Assembly (NCBI GenBank): GCA_905200545.1
Contig: CAJKKQ010000009.1
Location: 18,942-82,941 of the forward strand
Length of the DNA stretch: 64,000 bases
Source: an uncultured Oscillibacter sp.
GTDB taxonomy: Bacteria; Bacillota; Clostridia; Oscillospirales; Oscillospiraceae
Direction of reading: 5' to 3'
Under the pieces are notes generated by a model. That model did not search any database. It was given only the letters and a program-made list of their open reading frames with translations, and was not told where the DNA came from. The translations under genes were made by a program, and so were the position numbers. Below are positions 8,953 through 17,682 of this stretch, one piece after another (within the stretch, counting starts at the first letter, position 1; every line of letters starts with the position of its first letter).

Positions 8953-10014
8953 ATGGAGGAAAAACTCAAGGAGATCGTGCTGCGCTTTGACGATCTGCAG
9001 GCCCAGCTGGGAGACCCCGCGGTCTATTCCGACGCGGAGCGGCTGCGGAAGGTGAATCGGGAGCTCAAAGAACTCACTCCTGTGGCGGAAGCATCTTCGG
9101 CCTATTTCCAGGCCCGGAAAGAGGCATCCGAGGCGGAAGCCCTGCTCTCCGACCCGGATTTCCGGGAGCTTGCCCGGGAAGAGCTGGAGCGGGCCAACCG
9201 GGAACTCCGCCGCCTGGAGGAGGAGCTGCGGGTGCTGCTGACGCCCCGGGATCCCCACGATGGCCGCAGCGTGGTGATGGAACTGCGCAGCGGCGTGGGC
9301 GGCGAGGAGGGCGCCCTCTTCGCGGCGGCCTTGCTGCGGATGTACAGCATGTATGCCCAGCGCCGGGGCTGGCACACCGACATCGTCAGCCTCAATGAGA
9401 CGGAGCTGGGCGGCGTGAAGGAGTGCAGCGTCCTCATTGAGGGGGACGACGCCTACTCCCGGCTGAAGTTCGAGTCCGGTGTCCACCGGGTGCAGCGGGT
9501 GCCGGAGACGGAGTCCGGCGGCCGCATCCACACCAGCGCCGCCACCGTGGCGGTGCTGCCGGAGGCGGAGGACGTGGAGCTGGAGATCGATCCCAAGGAT
9601 CTGCAGATCGACACGTACCGCTCCTCCGGCGCAGGCGGCCAGCACGTCAACAAGACGGAGTCCGCCATCCGCATCACCCACCTGCCTACGGGCACGGTGG
9701 TGGAGTGCCAGGATGAGCGCAGCCAGTATAAAAACAAGGATAAGGCCATGAAGGTGCTGCGGGCACGCCTCTATGAAGCAGAGCGTGCCCGGCAGGCGGC
9801 TGCCGAGGCGGCGGAGCGCAAGAGCCAGGTGGGCAGCGGAGACCGCAGCGAGCGCATCCGCACCTATAATTTTCCCCAGGGACGGGTGACAGACCACCGC
9901 ATCGGATTGACGCTTTACAAGTTGGATGATATTATGGACGGCGACCTGGATGAGCTCATCAACGCACTGACCACCGCCCACACGGCCCAAAAGCTGGGCG
10001 AGGGACAGGCGTGA
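8953..10014 (+). CDS. prfA: Peptide chain release factor 1
   Basis: A 353-residue class I release factor. The catalytic GGQ is in [14 protein letters not shown] (about residue 226). The stop-codon-reading tripeptide is PET in [14 protein letters not shown], the PxT form of RF1 rather than the SPF of RF2. RF1 terminates translation at UAA and UAG. AAGGAG precedes the ATG. Next is a TsaC-type domain gene, an arrangement also seen in other Firmicutes (prfA near ywlC). Confidence 0.96.
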   Translation: MEEKLKEIVLRFDDLQAQLGDPAVYSDAERLRKVNRELKELTPVAEASSAYFQARKEASEAEALLSDPDFRELAREELERANRELRRLEEELRVLLTPRDPHDGRSVVMELRSGVGGEEGALFAAALLRMYSMYAQRRGWHTDIVSLNETELGGVKECSVLIEGDDAYSRLKFESGVHRVQRVPETESGGRIHTSAATVAVLPEAEDVELEIDPKDLQIDTYRSSGAGGQHVNKTESAIRITHLPTGTVVECQDERSQYKNKDKAMKVLRARLYEAERARQAAAEAAERKSQVGSGDRSERIRTYNFPQGRVTDHRIGLTLYKLDDIMDGDLDELINALTTAHTAQKLGEGQA

Positions 10015-10075
10015 GCGCCAAATGAAAACGCAAGGTACGGGCACTGCCCGGCCAAGAGAGATAGAGGCGAAGCAA

Positions 10076-11746
10076 ATGCAGACATTATATTTTGATTTGC
10101 GGGATACCAAGGGTCAGCAGAAGGAGATCGAGGACAAAATCTCCGCTGCGGCAAAGCTTCTGCGGGAGGGCGGCCTGGTGGCTGTTCCCACGGAGACCGT
10201 GTACGGCTTGGGAGCCAACGGCCTGGACGGCGAGGCGGTGAAGAAGATCTTCGCCGCCAAGGGGCGCCCCCAGGACAATCCCCTCATTATCCACGTGACG
10301 GGCCCCCAGTGGCTGCCCCGGTACTGTGCGGAGGTGCCGCCCCTGGCCTATGTGCTGGCCCGGAAGTTCTGGCCGGGCCCCCTGACCATGATCCTCAAGC
10401 GCCGGGAGATCGTTCCCGATGAGACCACTGCCGGGCTGGATACCGTGGGCGTCCGCTGCCCCAACCATCCCGTGACCCTGGCTATCATCCGGGAGGCGGG
10501 CGTGCCTATTGCGGCCCCCAGTGCCAATACCTCCGGCCGGCCCAGCTGCACCACGGCTCAGGACGTGCTGGAGGACATGGACGGCAAGATCGACGGCATC
10601 GTGGACGGCGGCCCCTGTACCGTGGGCGTGGAGTCCACCATCCTGGACCTCACCTGCGATCCGCCCCGGCTGCTGCGTCCCGGCGGACTGCCTCTGGAGG
10701 ATCTGGAGCGGCTCATCGGCCACATTGACGTGGACAAGGCGGTGACCCGGGCCCTGGGAGAGGGGGAAAAACCCAAGGCCCCCGGCATGAAGTACCGTCA
10801 CTATGCTCCCAAGGCCCCGGTGACGGTGGTGACCGGCGCGCCGGAGAAGTCTGCCCGGGAGATCCAGCGCCGGGCCTCCCCCCAGGCGGGCATCATCTGT
10901 TTTGACGAATACGCCCACCTCTTTGCAGGCCACGAGGTTCACACCCTGGGCCCCAGCAACGATAAGCTCACTCAGGCCCAGCGGGTGTTCGACGCCCTGC
11001 GGACCTTTGACAACAGCTCCGTGCCGGAGATCTTTGCCCAGTGCCCGGATAACCGCGGGCTGGGCCTGGCCATCGGCAATCGGTTGAAAAAGGCCGCCGG
11101 CTTCCATGTGGTGGAGGCCGACAGTGAGCGGGTGGTCCTGGGCATCACCGGCGGCACCGGCGCCGGCAAGACCAGCGCTCTGCGGGCCATCGAATCCCTG
11201 GGAGGTACTGTCATTGACTGCGACGCCCTCTACCACGAGATGCTCCAGACCAGCCACACCCTCCGGCAGGAGATCCACGCCGCCTTCCCCGGAGCCTTCG
11301 GCAGCGACGGAAAGCTGGATCGCAAAAAGCTGGGCCAGGAGGTCTTTACCAGCAAGGAGCGGCTGGACCGCCTCAATGACATCGTGTTCCGCAATCTGGT
11401 GCCGGAGCTGGAAAAACGGCTGAACTCCGGGGAGAATACCCTCTGGGCGGTAGATGCCATCAATTTGCTGGAGGGAGGTCTGGACGCCATGTGCGACCGC
11501 ACGGTGGCCATTACCTCTCCCCTGGAGCTGCGGGTGCGGCGGATCATGGCCCGGGACAACATCACCGAGCAGTATGCCCGGCTGCGGATCTCCGCCCAGA
11601 AGCCCGACGAATATTACCGGAGTAAGTGCGACGTGGAGCTCAACAACGGCGCCGATTCCGCCGAGGCGTTCCAGGCGGAGGCCCGGGACTTCTTTGAGCA
11701 TTTGATTGACAATGTCAAGGAGGAAAAGTCACATGGAATCCAATGA
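10076..11746 (+). CDS. Fused threonylcarbamoyl-AMP synthase (TsaC/Sua5) and dephospho-CoA kinase (CoaE)
   Basis: About 556 residues carrying two enzymes. The N-terminal part has the YrdC fold (VAVPTETVYGLGANG, KGRPQDNPLIIH, APSANTSGRPS, VGVESTILDL) and a Sua5 C-terminal domain after PGMKYRHYAPKAPV. It would form threonylcarbamoyl-AMP for t6A. The last 200 residues form a P-loop kinase beginning VVLGITGGTGAGKT with DCDALYHE, characteristic of CoaE, the last CoA step. One open frame without a break connects them. ATG 10022 is possible, but ATG 10076 has a GAGG site at good spacing and gives the expected N-terminus. The final codons overlap the next gene by 14 bases. Confidence 0.9.
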   Translation: MQTLYFDLRDTKGQQKEIEDKISAAAKLLREGGLVAVPTETVYGLGANGLDGEAVKKIFAAKGRPQDNPLIIHVTGPQWLPRYCAEVPPLAYVLARKFWPGPLTMILKRREIVPDETTAGLDTVGVRCPNHPVTLAIIREAGVPIAAPSANTSGRPSCTTAQDVLEDMDGKIDGIVDGGPCTVGVESTILDLTCDPPRLLRPGGLPLEDLERLIGHIDVDKAVTRALGEGEKPKAPGMKYRHYAPKAPVTVVTGAPEKSAREIQRRASPQAGIICFDEYAHLFAGHEVHTLGPSNDKLTQAQRVFDALRTFDNSSVPEIFAQCPDNRGLGLAIGNRLKKAAGFHVVEADSERVVLGITGGTGAGKTSALRAIESLGGTVIDCDALYHEMLQTSHTLRQEIHAAFPGAFGSDGKLDRKKLGQEVFTSKERLDRLNDIVFRNLVPELEKRLNSGENTLWAVDAINLLEGGLDAMCDRTVAITSPLELRVRRIMARDNITEQYARLRISAQKPDEYYRSKCDVELNNGADSAEAFQAEARDFFEHLIDNVKEEKSHGIQ

Positions 11747-13136
11747 GTACAAGGAGCTGAAAAAGAAACTCCTCTCCGGCCGCAAAAACGGCTATGACCG
11801 CGTGGGCGGAGATTATCAGGCCCGGATGGAGGCATACTGCGCCGGGTATATGGCCTATCTGGATGCCGGCAAGACGGAGCGGCTGTGTGCCGCGGAGACC
11901 GTGCGCCTGGCAGAGGAGAAGGGCTACCGCCCCTATGTCCGGGGCATGGAACTCAAGCCCGGAGACAAGGTCTATCTCAACAACCGGGGCAAGTCCGTGC
12001 TGTTGGCCCATATCGGGGAGCAGTCCCTGGCGGAGGGCGTTCAGATCGCTGCCGCCCACATCGACTCTCCCCGCCTGGACCTCAAGCCCACCCCCCTCTA
12101 TGAGGACGGGGAGCTGGCCTATTTCAAGACCCACTATTACGGCGGTTTGCGCAAGTACCAGTGGGTCACGATCCCTCTGGAACTCCACGGTGTGGTGGCA
12201 CTGAAGAATCACAGCAAGGTGTCCGTTTCCATCGGCACCGAGCCCGGAGATCCCCGGCTGGTGATCACGGATCTGCTGCCCCATCTGGGTGCCGAGCAGA
12301 GCAAGAAGCCCCTGGGCGAGGCCGTTGCCGGCGAGACGCTGAACCTGCTGCTGGGCAGCCGCCCCATCGGCGGGGAGGAGGAGTCCGGCCGGGTGAAGCT
12401 GGCGGTGATGCAGCTGCTTAACGAGAAGTACGGCATCACCGAGGACGATTTTGCCTCCGCGGAGCTGGAGGCCGTCCCGGCGGGGAAAGCCTGCCACATC
12501 GGACTGGACCGCTCCATGATCGGCGCCTACGGACACGACGACCGGGTGTGCGCTTACGCCGCCCTGAAGGCGCTGCTGGATCTGGACAAGACCCCCGGCA
12601 AGACCGCTGTTTGTGTCCTGGCGGACAAGGAGGAGATCGGCTCCGACGGCGTCACGGGCATGCAGTCCGCCGCCTTCGATACCTTCCTGGAGGATCTGTG
12701 CGAGAGCCAGGGCGTGCCCGTCCGGGTGTGCTTTGAGCGCTCCTTCTGCCTCAGCGCCGACGTCACCGCCGCCTTCGACCCCAACTACTCCGATGTCTAT
12801 GAAAAGCGCAACGCCGCCTATCTCAACTACGGCGTGGGCCTTTGCAAGTATACCGGGGCCCGGGGCAAGTCCGGCGCCTCCGACGCCGATGCTGAGACGG
12901 TGGCCTATATCCGCCGGATCTTCGATGACGCGGACGTCATCTGGCAGATCGCGGAGCTGGGCAAGGTGGACGCCGGCGGCGGCGGCACCGTGGCCGTGTA
13001 TATGGCCAACCGCAACATCACCACATTGGACGCAGGCGTGCCGGTTTTGAGCATGCACGCCCCCTTTGAGGTGGTCTCCAAGCTGGATTGCTACGAGAGC
13101 TACCGGGGTATGAAAGCCGTCTACGAGGCTATGTGA
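11733..13136 (+). CDS. M18 family zinc aminopeptidase (aspartyl aminopeptidase type)
   Basis: A 467-residue M18 metallopeptidase. Metal-ligand regions are visible: AAHIDSPRLDLKP, LDRSMIGAYGHDDRVCAYA, DKEEIGSDGVTGM and MHAPFEVVSKLD near the end. M18 enzymes are cytosolic, often dodecameric, and remove N-terminal acidic residues. A strong AGGAGG upstream selects the ATG at 11733 inside the end of the TsaC-CoaE gene. A terminator follows, so this is the last gene of the block. Confidence 0.9.
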   Translation: MESNEYKELKKKLLSGRKNGYDRVGGDYQARMEAYCAGYMAYLDAGKTERLCAAETVRLAEEKGYRPYVRGMELKPGDKVYLNNRGKSVLLAHIGEQSLAEGVQIAAAHIDSPRLDLKPTPLYEDGELAYFKTHYYGGLRKYQWVTIPLELHGVVALKNHSKVSVSIGTEPGDPRLVITDLLPHLGAEQSKKPLGEAVAGETLNLLLGSRPIGGEEESGRVKLAVMQLLNEKYGITEDDFASAELEAVPAGKACHIGLDRSMIGAYGHDDRVCAYAALKALLDLDKTPGKTAVCVLADKEEIGSDGVTGMQSAAFDTFLEDLCESQGVPVRVCFERSFCLSADVTAAFDPNYSDVYEKRNAAYLNYGVGLCKYTGARGKSGASDADAETVAYIRRIFDDADVIWQIAELGKVDAGGGGTVAVYMANRNITTLDAGVPVLSMHAPFEVVSKLDCYESYRGMKAVYEAM

Positions 13137-13147
13137 CCCATGCAAGA

Positions 13148-13178
13148 CCCGCTGTGGGAGATTCCCACGGCGGGTTTT
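13148..13178 (+). terminator. Terminator after the M18 peptidase gene
   Basis: A CCCGC/GCGGG outer stem and a GTGGGA/TCCCAC inner stem with a three-base loop, followed by TTTT, beginning 11 bases after the stop. Confidence 0.75.
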
Positions 13179-13218
13179 GCCGTTCTGTCAGGAACGGATT
13201 AGAAATGGGAGACTTGCC

Positions 13219-13247
13219 TTGACAGAATATACCCGTGGGGGTATCAT
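13219..13247 (+). promoter_or_regulatory. Promoter of the metal P-type ATPase gene
   Basis: TTGACA at 13219-13224, a 17-base spacer and TATCAT at 13242-13247. The spacer and -10 are overlapped by an ATACCC-N4-GGGTAT palindrome, so repressor binding would block polymerase. Confidence 0.75.
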
Positions 13248-13269
13248 GTACATATACCCCTATGGGTAT
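13229..13269 (+). promoter_or_regulatory. Two tandem CsoR-family-like operators
   Basis: Two inverted repeats of the form ATACCC-N4-GGGTAT lie at 13229-13244 and 13254-13269, with centres 25 bp apart. The second extends to TATACCC-CTAT-GGGTATA. The shape matches known Gram-positive CsoR/CstR boxes (copper or persulfide sensing). The regulator itself is not in this window. Confidence 0.65.
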
Positions 13270-13282
13270 AAAGGAGGGTGAC

Positions 13283-15157
13283 ATGAAATACTTGGAAGCA
13301 TTTCTGGAGTGGGGCGGCATCAAGCGGGATGTAGTATGCTTGGTTTTGGGCGGTCTTGCCTTGCTGGGGAGCATTCTGCAGGTACCGGGGCTGCCCTTTG
13401 ACCCTGCCTGGGTGGCCATCATCCTGTGCGGCATCCCCATTATCCTGGAGGCGGTCATCGGCCTGGTGACGGCCTTTGACATCAAGGCGGATGTCCTAGT
13501 GTCCATGGCATTGGTGGCCTCCGTGGTGATTGGAGAGGACTTTGCCGCAGGCGAGGTGGCCTTCATCATGCAGCTGGGGGCGTTGCTGGAGGATCTGACA
13601 GTGGCCCGGGCCCGGGCTGGCATCGAGCGGTTGGTACGGCTGACGCCCCGGACTGCCCGGCGGCTCACCGACCGGGGGGAGGAGACCATCCCGGCGGAGC
13701 AGGTGCAGGTGGGAGACCGGCTGCGGGTGCTGCCTGGGGAGACCGTGCCGGTGGACGGCGTCATCACCGCCGGTGAGACCTCCATCAACCAGGCGGTGAT
13801 GACCGGGGAATCCCTCCCGGTGGACAAGGGGCCGGGAGATGAGGTTTCCAGCGGTACCGTGAACCAGTTCGGGTCCTTTGATATGGAGGCGCTGCGGGTG
13901 GGGGAGGACAGCTCCATCCAGCGGATGATCCGCCTGGTGCAGTCGGCGGATGCGGGAAAGGCCAAGATCGTGGGCTTGGCGGACCGCTGGGCCACCTGGG
14001 TGGTGGTGGTGGCGCTGGCTGCCGCAGCCATCACCTGGCTGGTGACCGGGGAAGTCATCCGGGCGGTGACCATTCTGGTGGTGTTCTGCCCCTGTGCCCT
14101 GGTGCTGGCTACCCCCACCGCCATCATGGCTGCCATCGGCAACGCCACCCGCCACGGCTTCCTGGTACGGGAGGGAGATGCCCTGGAGCGGCTGGCATCC
14201 GTGGAATATGTGACCTTTGACAAGACCGGGACCCTGACCTACGGGACCCCCCGGGTGGCGGCGGTGGAGAGTGTGGAGCCCAATCTTTCCCGGGAAAACC
14301 TCTACGCCCTGGCGGCAGGGGCGGAGGATCGCTCCGAGCATCCCCTGGGCAAGGCCATCGTGCAGGGCTACCGGGAGGAACATGATCGTGCTGCACCTCA
14401 GGCGGCATCCTTTTCCATGCTGCCGGGCCGGGGGGTGGAGGCCGCCGTGGACGGCCGTCAGGTGTTGGCCGGGAATCCGGAGCTGCTGGCGGAGCACGGG
14501 ATTTCCGGTGAAACCCTGCGGACTGCCGCCCAGCCCTGGCTGGATCGAGGGTGCACCCTGACGTATGTGGCGGTGGACGGGGTTCCGGCGGGCTTTCTGG
14601 CCCTCTCTGATACGGTGCGGCCAGATGCGGCGCAGACCATTCGGCAGGTGAGAGAAGTCGGGGTGACGCCGGTTCTGCTGACAGGGGACCACGCCAATGC
14701 CGCCCGGAGCATTGCCGCCCAGCTGGGGATCCAGGAGGTGCAGGCCGGATGTCTGCCAGAGGACAAGCTGGAGTGGATCGGCCGCTCCCAGAGGGAAGGG
14801 CAAATGGTGTGCATGGTGGGCGACGGCATCAACGATGCGCCCGCCCTGAAAAAGGCCCACGTGGGCATCGCCATGGGCGGCATCGGCAGCGATATCGCTG
14901 TGGATGCCGCAGACATCGCCCTGGTCAACGACGAGATCCGGGAGCTGCCCCACCTGCTGCGTCTGTCCCGCCGGATGATGGTGACCATCAAGTGCAACCT
15001 TACCTTCTCCATGTCCCTGAACTTCCTGGCCATCGCCCTGGCCATCACTGGGATCCTGAATCCGGTGGTGGGGGCCCTGGTACATAATGCCGGGTCTGTC
15101 CTGGTGATTTTGAATTCGGCGCTGCTGCTGACCTGGAAAAAGCGGGATCGCGGATAA
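13283..15157 (+). CDS. P1B-type heavy-metal translocating ATPase, no N-terminal metal-binding domain
   Basis: A 624-residue P-type ATPase. It has the CPC motif in a transmembrane helix (residues 269-271), the phosphorylation site DKTGT at residue 313, TGES in the actuator domain, GDGIND in the P-domain, and about eight membrane segments. There is no CxxC heavy-metal-associated domain before the first helix. The last membrane segment reads HNAGSVLVILNS, unlike the DMG of zinc exporters or the MSxSS of copper exporters, so metal specificity cannot be assigned. The CsoR-like operators suggest copper or a related soft metal. AAGGAGGGTG precedes the ATG. Confidence 0.88.
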   Translation: MKYLEAFLEWGGIKRDVVCLVLGGLALLGSILQVPGLPFDPAWVAIILCGIPIILEAVIGLVTAFDIKADVLVSMALVASVVIGEDFAAGEVAFIMQLGALLEDLTVARARAGIERLVRLTPRTARRLTDRGEETIPAEQVQVGDRLRVLPGETVPVDGVITAGETSINQAVMTGESLPVDKGPGDEVSSGTVNQFGSFDMEALRVGEDSSIQRMIRLVQSADAGKAKIVGLADRWATWVVVVALAAAAITWLVTGEVIRAVTILVVFCPCALVLATPTAIMAAIGNATRHGFLVREGDALERLASVEYVTFDKTGTLTYGTPRVAAVESVEPNLSRENLYALAAGAEDRSEHPLGKAIVQGYREEHDRAAPQAASFSMLPGRGVEAAVDGRQVLAGNPELLAEHGISGETLRTAAQPWLDRGCTLTYVAVDGVPAGFLALSDTVRPDAAQTIRQVREVGVTPVLLTGDHANAARSIAAQLGIQEVQAGCLPEDKLEWIGRSQREGQMVCMVGDGINDAPALKKAHVGIAMGGIGSDIAVDAADIALVNDEIRELPHLLRLSRRMMVTIKCNLTFSMSLNFLAIALAITGILNPVVGALVHNAGSVLVILNSALLLTWKKRDRG

Positions 15158-15160
15158 AGA

Positions 15161-15199
15161 ACGGCTCCAGACGGTAAGAATACGGTCTGGAGCCGTTTT
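15161..15199 (+). terminator. Terminator after the P-type ATPase
   Basis: A perfect 12-bp stem, ACGGCTCCAGAC with its complement, and a 12-base loop, ending in TTTT. It starts three bases after the stop codon. Confidence 0.8.
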
Positions 15200-15263
15200 G
15201 CATATCCCCCTTGGAAGCATGAGGAGGTTTTGGAAAGCGCGGTATTTCTTTATGTGCTTTTGA

Positions 15264-15292
15264 TTGCATTCCCATATGCGGCGTGCTATAAT
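15264..15292 (+). promoter_or_regulatory. Promoter of the trk operon, with an untranslated leader of about 125 bases
   Basis: TTGCAT, a 17-base spacer and TATAAT with an upstream TG (extended -10). The leader to 15424 can fold into two GC hairpins (GCCCGT/ACGGGC at 15304-15320 and GGCCGGA/TCCGGCC just after). No known riboswitch was recognised in it. Confidence 0.65.
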
Positions 15293-15424
15293 GGCCGCGA
15301 AGTGCCCGTATCGGACGGGCAGGGCCGGATTCCGGCCGGAGAAGAGAGATTCTGCCATCTTTGCGTTGGATCCTGGGGATCTGCAAGGTATGCGCTTATT
15401 TTTTTGCCGTTTGAGGGGGAGACC

Positions 15425-16753
15425 ATGAACCGGCGACGTTTTCGATTGAATGCCGTGCAGAATCTGGTGGTGAGCTTTGCCTGCCTGATCCTGGCTGGGG
15501 CGCTGCTGCTGATGCTGCCCATTTCGTCCCGGGACGGGCAGTGCCTGCCTTTTTTGGACGCGCTGTTTACGTCAGCTTCTGCGTCCTGTGTGACGGGACT
15601 GACGCTGTACGATACCATGACCCAGTTCACCTTGTTCGGGCAGGCGGTGCTGATCGTGCTCATCCAGATCGGCGGGTTGAGCTTTATGACGGTGTCCATT
15701 CTGGTGGCGCTGCTGCTGCACCGGCGCATCGGGCTGCACCGGCGCTCGGTGCTGATGGATTCCGTGGGAGCGCTGCAGATGGGCGGCGTGGTGCGGCTCA
15801 CCCGCCGGGCTCTGCTGGTAACGGCTGCCTGTGAGGGAACCGGTGCCGTGCTGATGTCGTTGTGGTTTTGCCCGCGGTACGGTTTGCTACAGGGGCTGTG
15901 GATGTCATTGTTCCACGCGGTGTCCGCCTTTTGCAATGCGGGATTTGACCTGCTGGGAGGCGGTACGTCCCTGATCCCCATTGCCGGGGAGCCTCTGCCC
16001 AATATCGTCATTATGGCGCTGATCACCTGCGGCGGACTGGGCTTTCTGGTGTGGGACGACATCCTGACCAACGGACGGCATCTGCGGCGTTACCGCCTGC
16101 ACAGCAAGATCATGCTGACAGTGACAGCGGTGCTCATCGTGGGCGGTGCAGCGGGCTTCTATGTGCTGGAGCGGGAGAACGCCTTTGCGGGGGCCTCTGC
16201 GGGAGACCGGGTGCTGATGTCCTTTTTCCAGTCCGTCACCACCCGGACGGCGGGGTTCTTCTCTGTGGATCAGGCGTCCTTGAGTGAGAGCGGGACCCTT
16301 CTGACTATGGTGCTGATGTTCATTGGTGCGGGTTCCGGCTCCACCGGAGGCGGCATCAAGGTCAACACGTTCACGGTGATTTTGCTCAGCGCCTTTGCCC
16401 TGACCTTCCGCCGGGAGGACGTGAATATCTATCACCGGCGGCTGGATCAGGAGGATATCCGCAAGGCGTTTTCCTCGGTCTGCGCGTATTTTACCACCTG
16501 TATCGTGGGCTGCATGGTTTTGTGTGTGGAGGGGATCGCCCTGGACGATGCCTTGTTTGAGAGCATTTCCGCCATCGGGACGGTGGGATTGAGCCGGGGC
16601 GTGACGGCCTCGCTGCCGGATCTTTCCAAAGTCGTCATTACCCTGCTGATGTTTGCCGGGCGGGTGGGCAGCATGTCGGTGGCCATGGCCATCACACCGG
16701 ATCACCCCCGCCCCAAGCTGCGCAATGTCAGCGAGAAGATCCTGATCGGTTGA
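15425..16753 (+). CDS. TrkH/KtrB-type potassium transporter, membrane subunit
   Basis: A 442-residue membrane protein of the Trk/Ktr superfamily with four pore-like repeats. Filter-like turns are visible at TSASASCVTGL, AVSAFCNAGFD, VTTRTAGFF and ESISAIGTVGLSRG. It moves K+ (possibly with Na+) across the cytoplasmic membrane and needs a cytosolic RCK ring, encoded by the next gene. The open frame extends upstream to 15230. The ATG at 15425 follows a GAGGGGGAGA site and gives the usual short basic N-terminus. Confidence 0.92.
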   Translation: MNRRRFRLNAVQNLVVSFACLILAGALLLMLPISSRDGQCLPFLDALFTSASASCVTGLTLYDTMTQFTLFGQAVLIVLIQIGGLSFMTVSILVALLLHRRIGLHRRSVLMDSVGALQMGGVVRLTRRALLVTAACEGTGAVLMSLWFCPRYGLLQGLWMSLFHAVSAFCNAGFDLLGGGTSLIPIAGEPLPNIVIMALITCGGLGFLVWDDILTNGRHLRRYRLHSKIMLTVTAVLIVGGAAGFYVLERENAFAGASAGDRVLMSFFQSVTTRTAGFFSVDQASLSESGTLLTMVLMFIGAGSGSTGGGIKVNTFTVILLSAFALTFRREDVNIYHRRLDQEDIRKAFSSVCAYFTTCIVGCMVLCVEGIALDDALFESISAIGTVGLSRGVTASLPDLSKVVITLLMFAGRVGSMSVAMAITPDHPRPKLRNVSEKILIG

Positions 16754-16769
16754 GAGAGGAGCATATGGG

Positions 16770-17420
16770 ATGAAATCTTTTTTGGTAATCGGCCTTGGGC
16801 GCTTCGGCCGGCATTTGACGGATAAACTGGTGGATCTGGGCAATGAGGTCATGGTCCTGGATCAGGATGAGGAGCGGGTGGCCCGGATCTCCAATGTGGC
16901 CACCGCCGCCTGCGTGGGAGACTGCCAGGATGAACAGGTGCTGGCCTCCCTGGGCGTGCGGAATTTTGACGCCTGTTTTGTGTGCATCAGCGACGATTTC
17001 CAGGCTTCCCTGGAGGCTACCGCCACCCTGAAAGACCTGGGAGCAAAGTGCGTGGTGGCCCGGGCGGACCGGGAAAAACAGATCAAATTCCTCAAGAAGA
17101 TCGGCGCCGACTATGTGATCCATACGGAGATGGATATGGCTACCCGGGTGGCCATGCGATTCTCTGCTCAGAATCTCTTTGATTATTTTGAACTGACGCC
17201 ACGCTATGCCGTCTTTGAGATGGAAGTCCCCAGTGACTGGGAGGGCAAGACCGTAGCCCAGATGGATGTCCGCCGCCGCTACAATGTCAACATTCTGGGG
17301 CTCCGCACGGGAGATGAGATCGTTCCTTTGCTGGATCCGGAGTATGTTTTTACCCCGGATACCCATCTGATCATTGCCGGAGACAAGGAGGCGGGCCTGC
17401 GTCTGATGGGACAGGGCTGA
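16770..17420 (+). CDS. TrkA/KtrA potassium uptake regulatory subunit
   Basis: A 216-residue cytosolic RCK protein. The N-terminal Rossmann domain has GLGRFG near residue 8 and the acidic residue ending strand 2 in VLDQDEERV, which bind NAD(H) or ATP. The C-terminal RCK_C domain spans about residues 135-216. It gates the TrkH/KtrB channel encoded 16 bases upstream. In other Firmicutes the RCK_C domain binds c-di-AMP; whether this one does cannot be seen. Confidence 0.92.
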   Translation: MKSFLVIGLGRFGRHLTDKLVDLGNEVMVLDQDEERVARISNVATAACVGDCQDEQVLASLGVRNFDACFVCISDDFQASLEATATLKDLGAKCVVARADREKQIKFLKKIGADYVIHTEMDMATRVAMRFSAQNLFDYFELTPRYAVFEMEVPSDWEGKTVAQMDVRRRYNVNILGLRTGDEIVPLLDPEYVFTPDTHLIIAGDKEAGLRLMGQG

Positions 17421-17483
17421 AAATCATCTTGTTTCCGCATGATTCGCCAAAAACTGCGCACCCTGAGACCGGGGGTGATCTTC

Positions 17484-17645
17484 ATGCGGAAAAAGCACCG
17501 CGAGATGCCGGTGCTGCGGGTGGAGCCGGAAAAACGGCTTTGTCCACAGTTCGACCGGGATGGGATCGCGTTGTTTCCGGTGGCGGAGCCTGATGAAATG
17601 GGCTTCCGTGTGCTGGACGACTGCTGCGAGGAGCACATCCAATAA
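17484..17645 (+). CDS. Small protein of unknown function (53 aa)
   Basis: The frame is open from 17439, but the ATG at 17484 is preceded by GGGGGTGATC, almost perfectly complementary to the 3' end of 16S rRNA. The product is short and charged (MRKKHREMPVLRVEPEKRLC at its start) and ends DDCCEEHIQ. It has no membrane segment or recognised domain. It lies 63 bases after trkA and just before the operon terminator, so it may be a third gene of the potassium operon. Confidence 0.5.
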   Translation: MRKKHREMPVLRVEPEKRLCPQFDRDGIALFPVAEPDEMGFRVLDDCCEEHIQ

Positions 17646-17679
17646 AAAAATTCCCCCTCAGATGAGGGGGAATTTTTTT
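17644..17679. terminator. Bidirectional terminator between the trk operon and ribokinase
   Basis: A 17-bp perfect stem with AAAAAAATT and AATTTTTTT ends flanks a two-base loop. It serves the plus-strand trk genes and the minus-strand kinase, which ends at 17683. Confidence 0.9.
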
Positions 17680-17682
17680 GCT

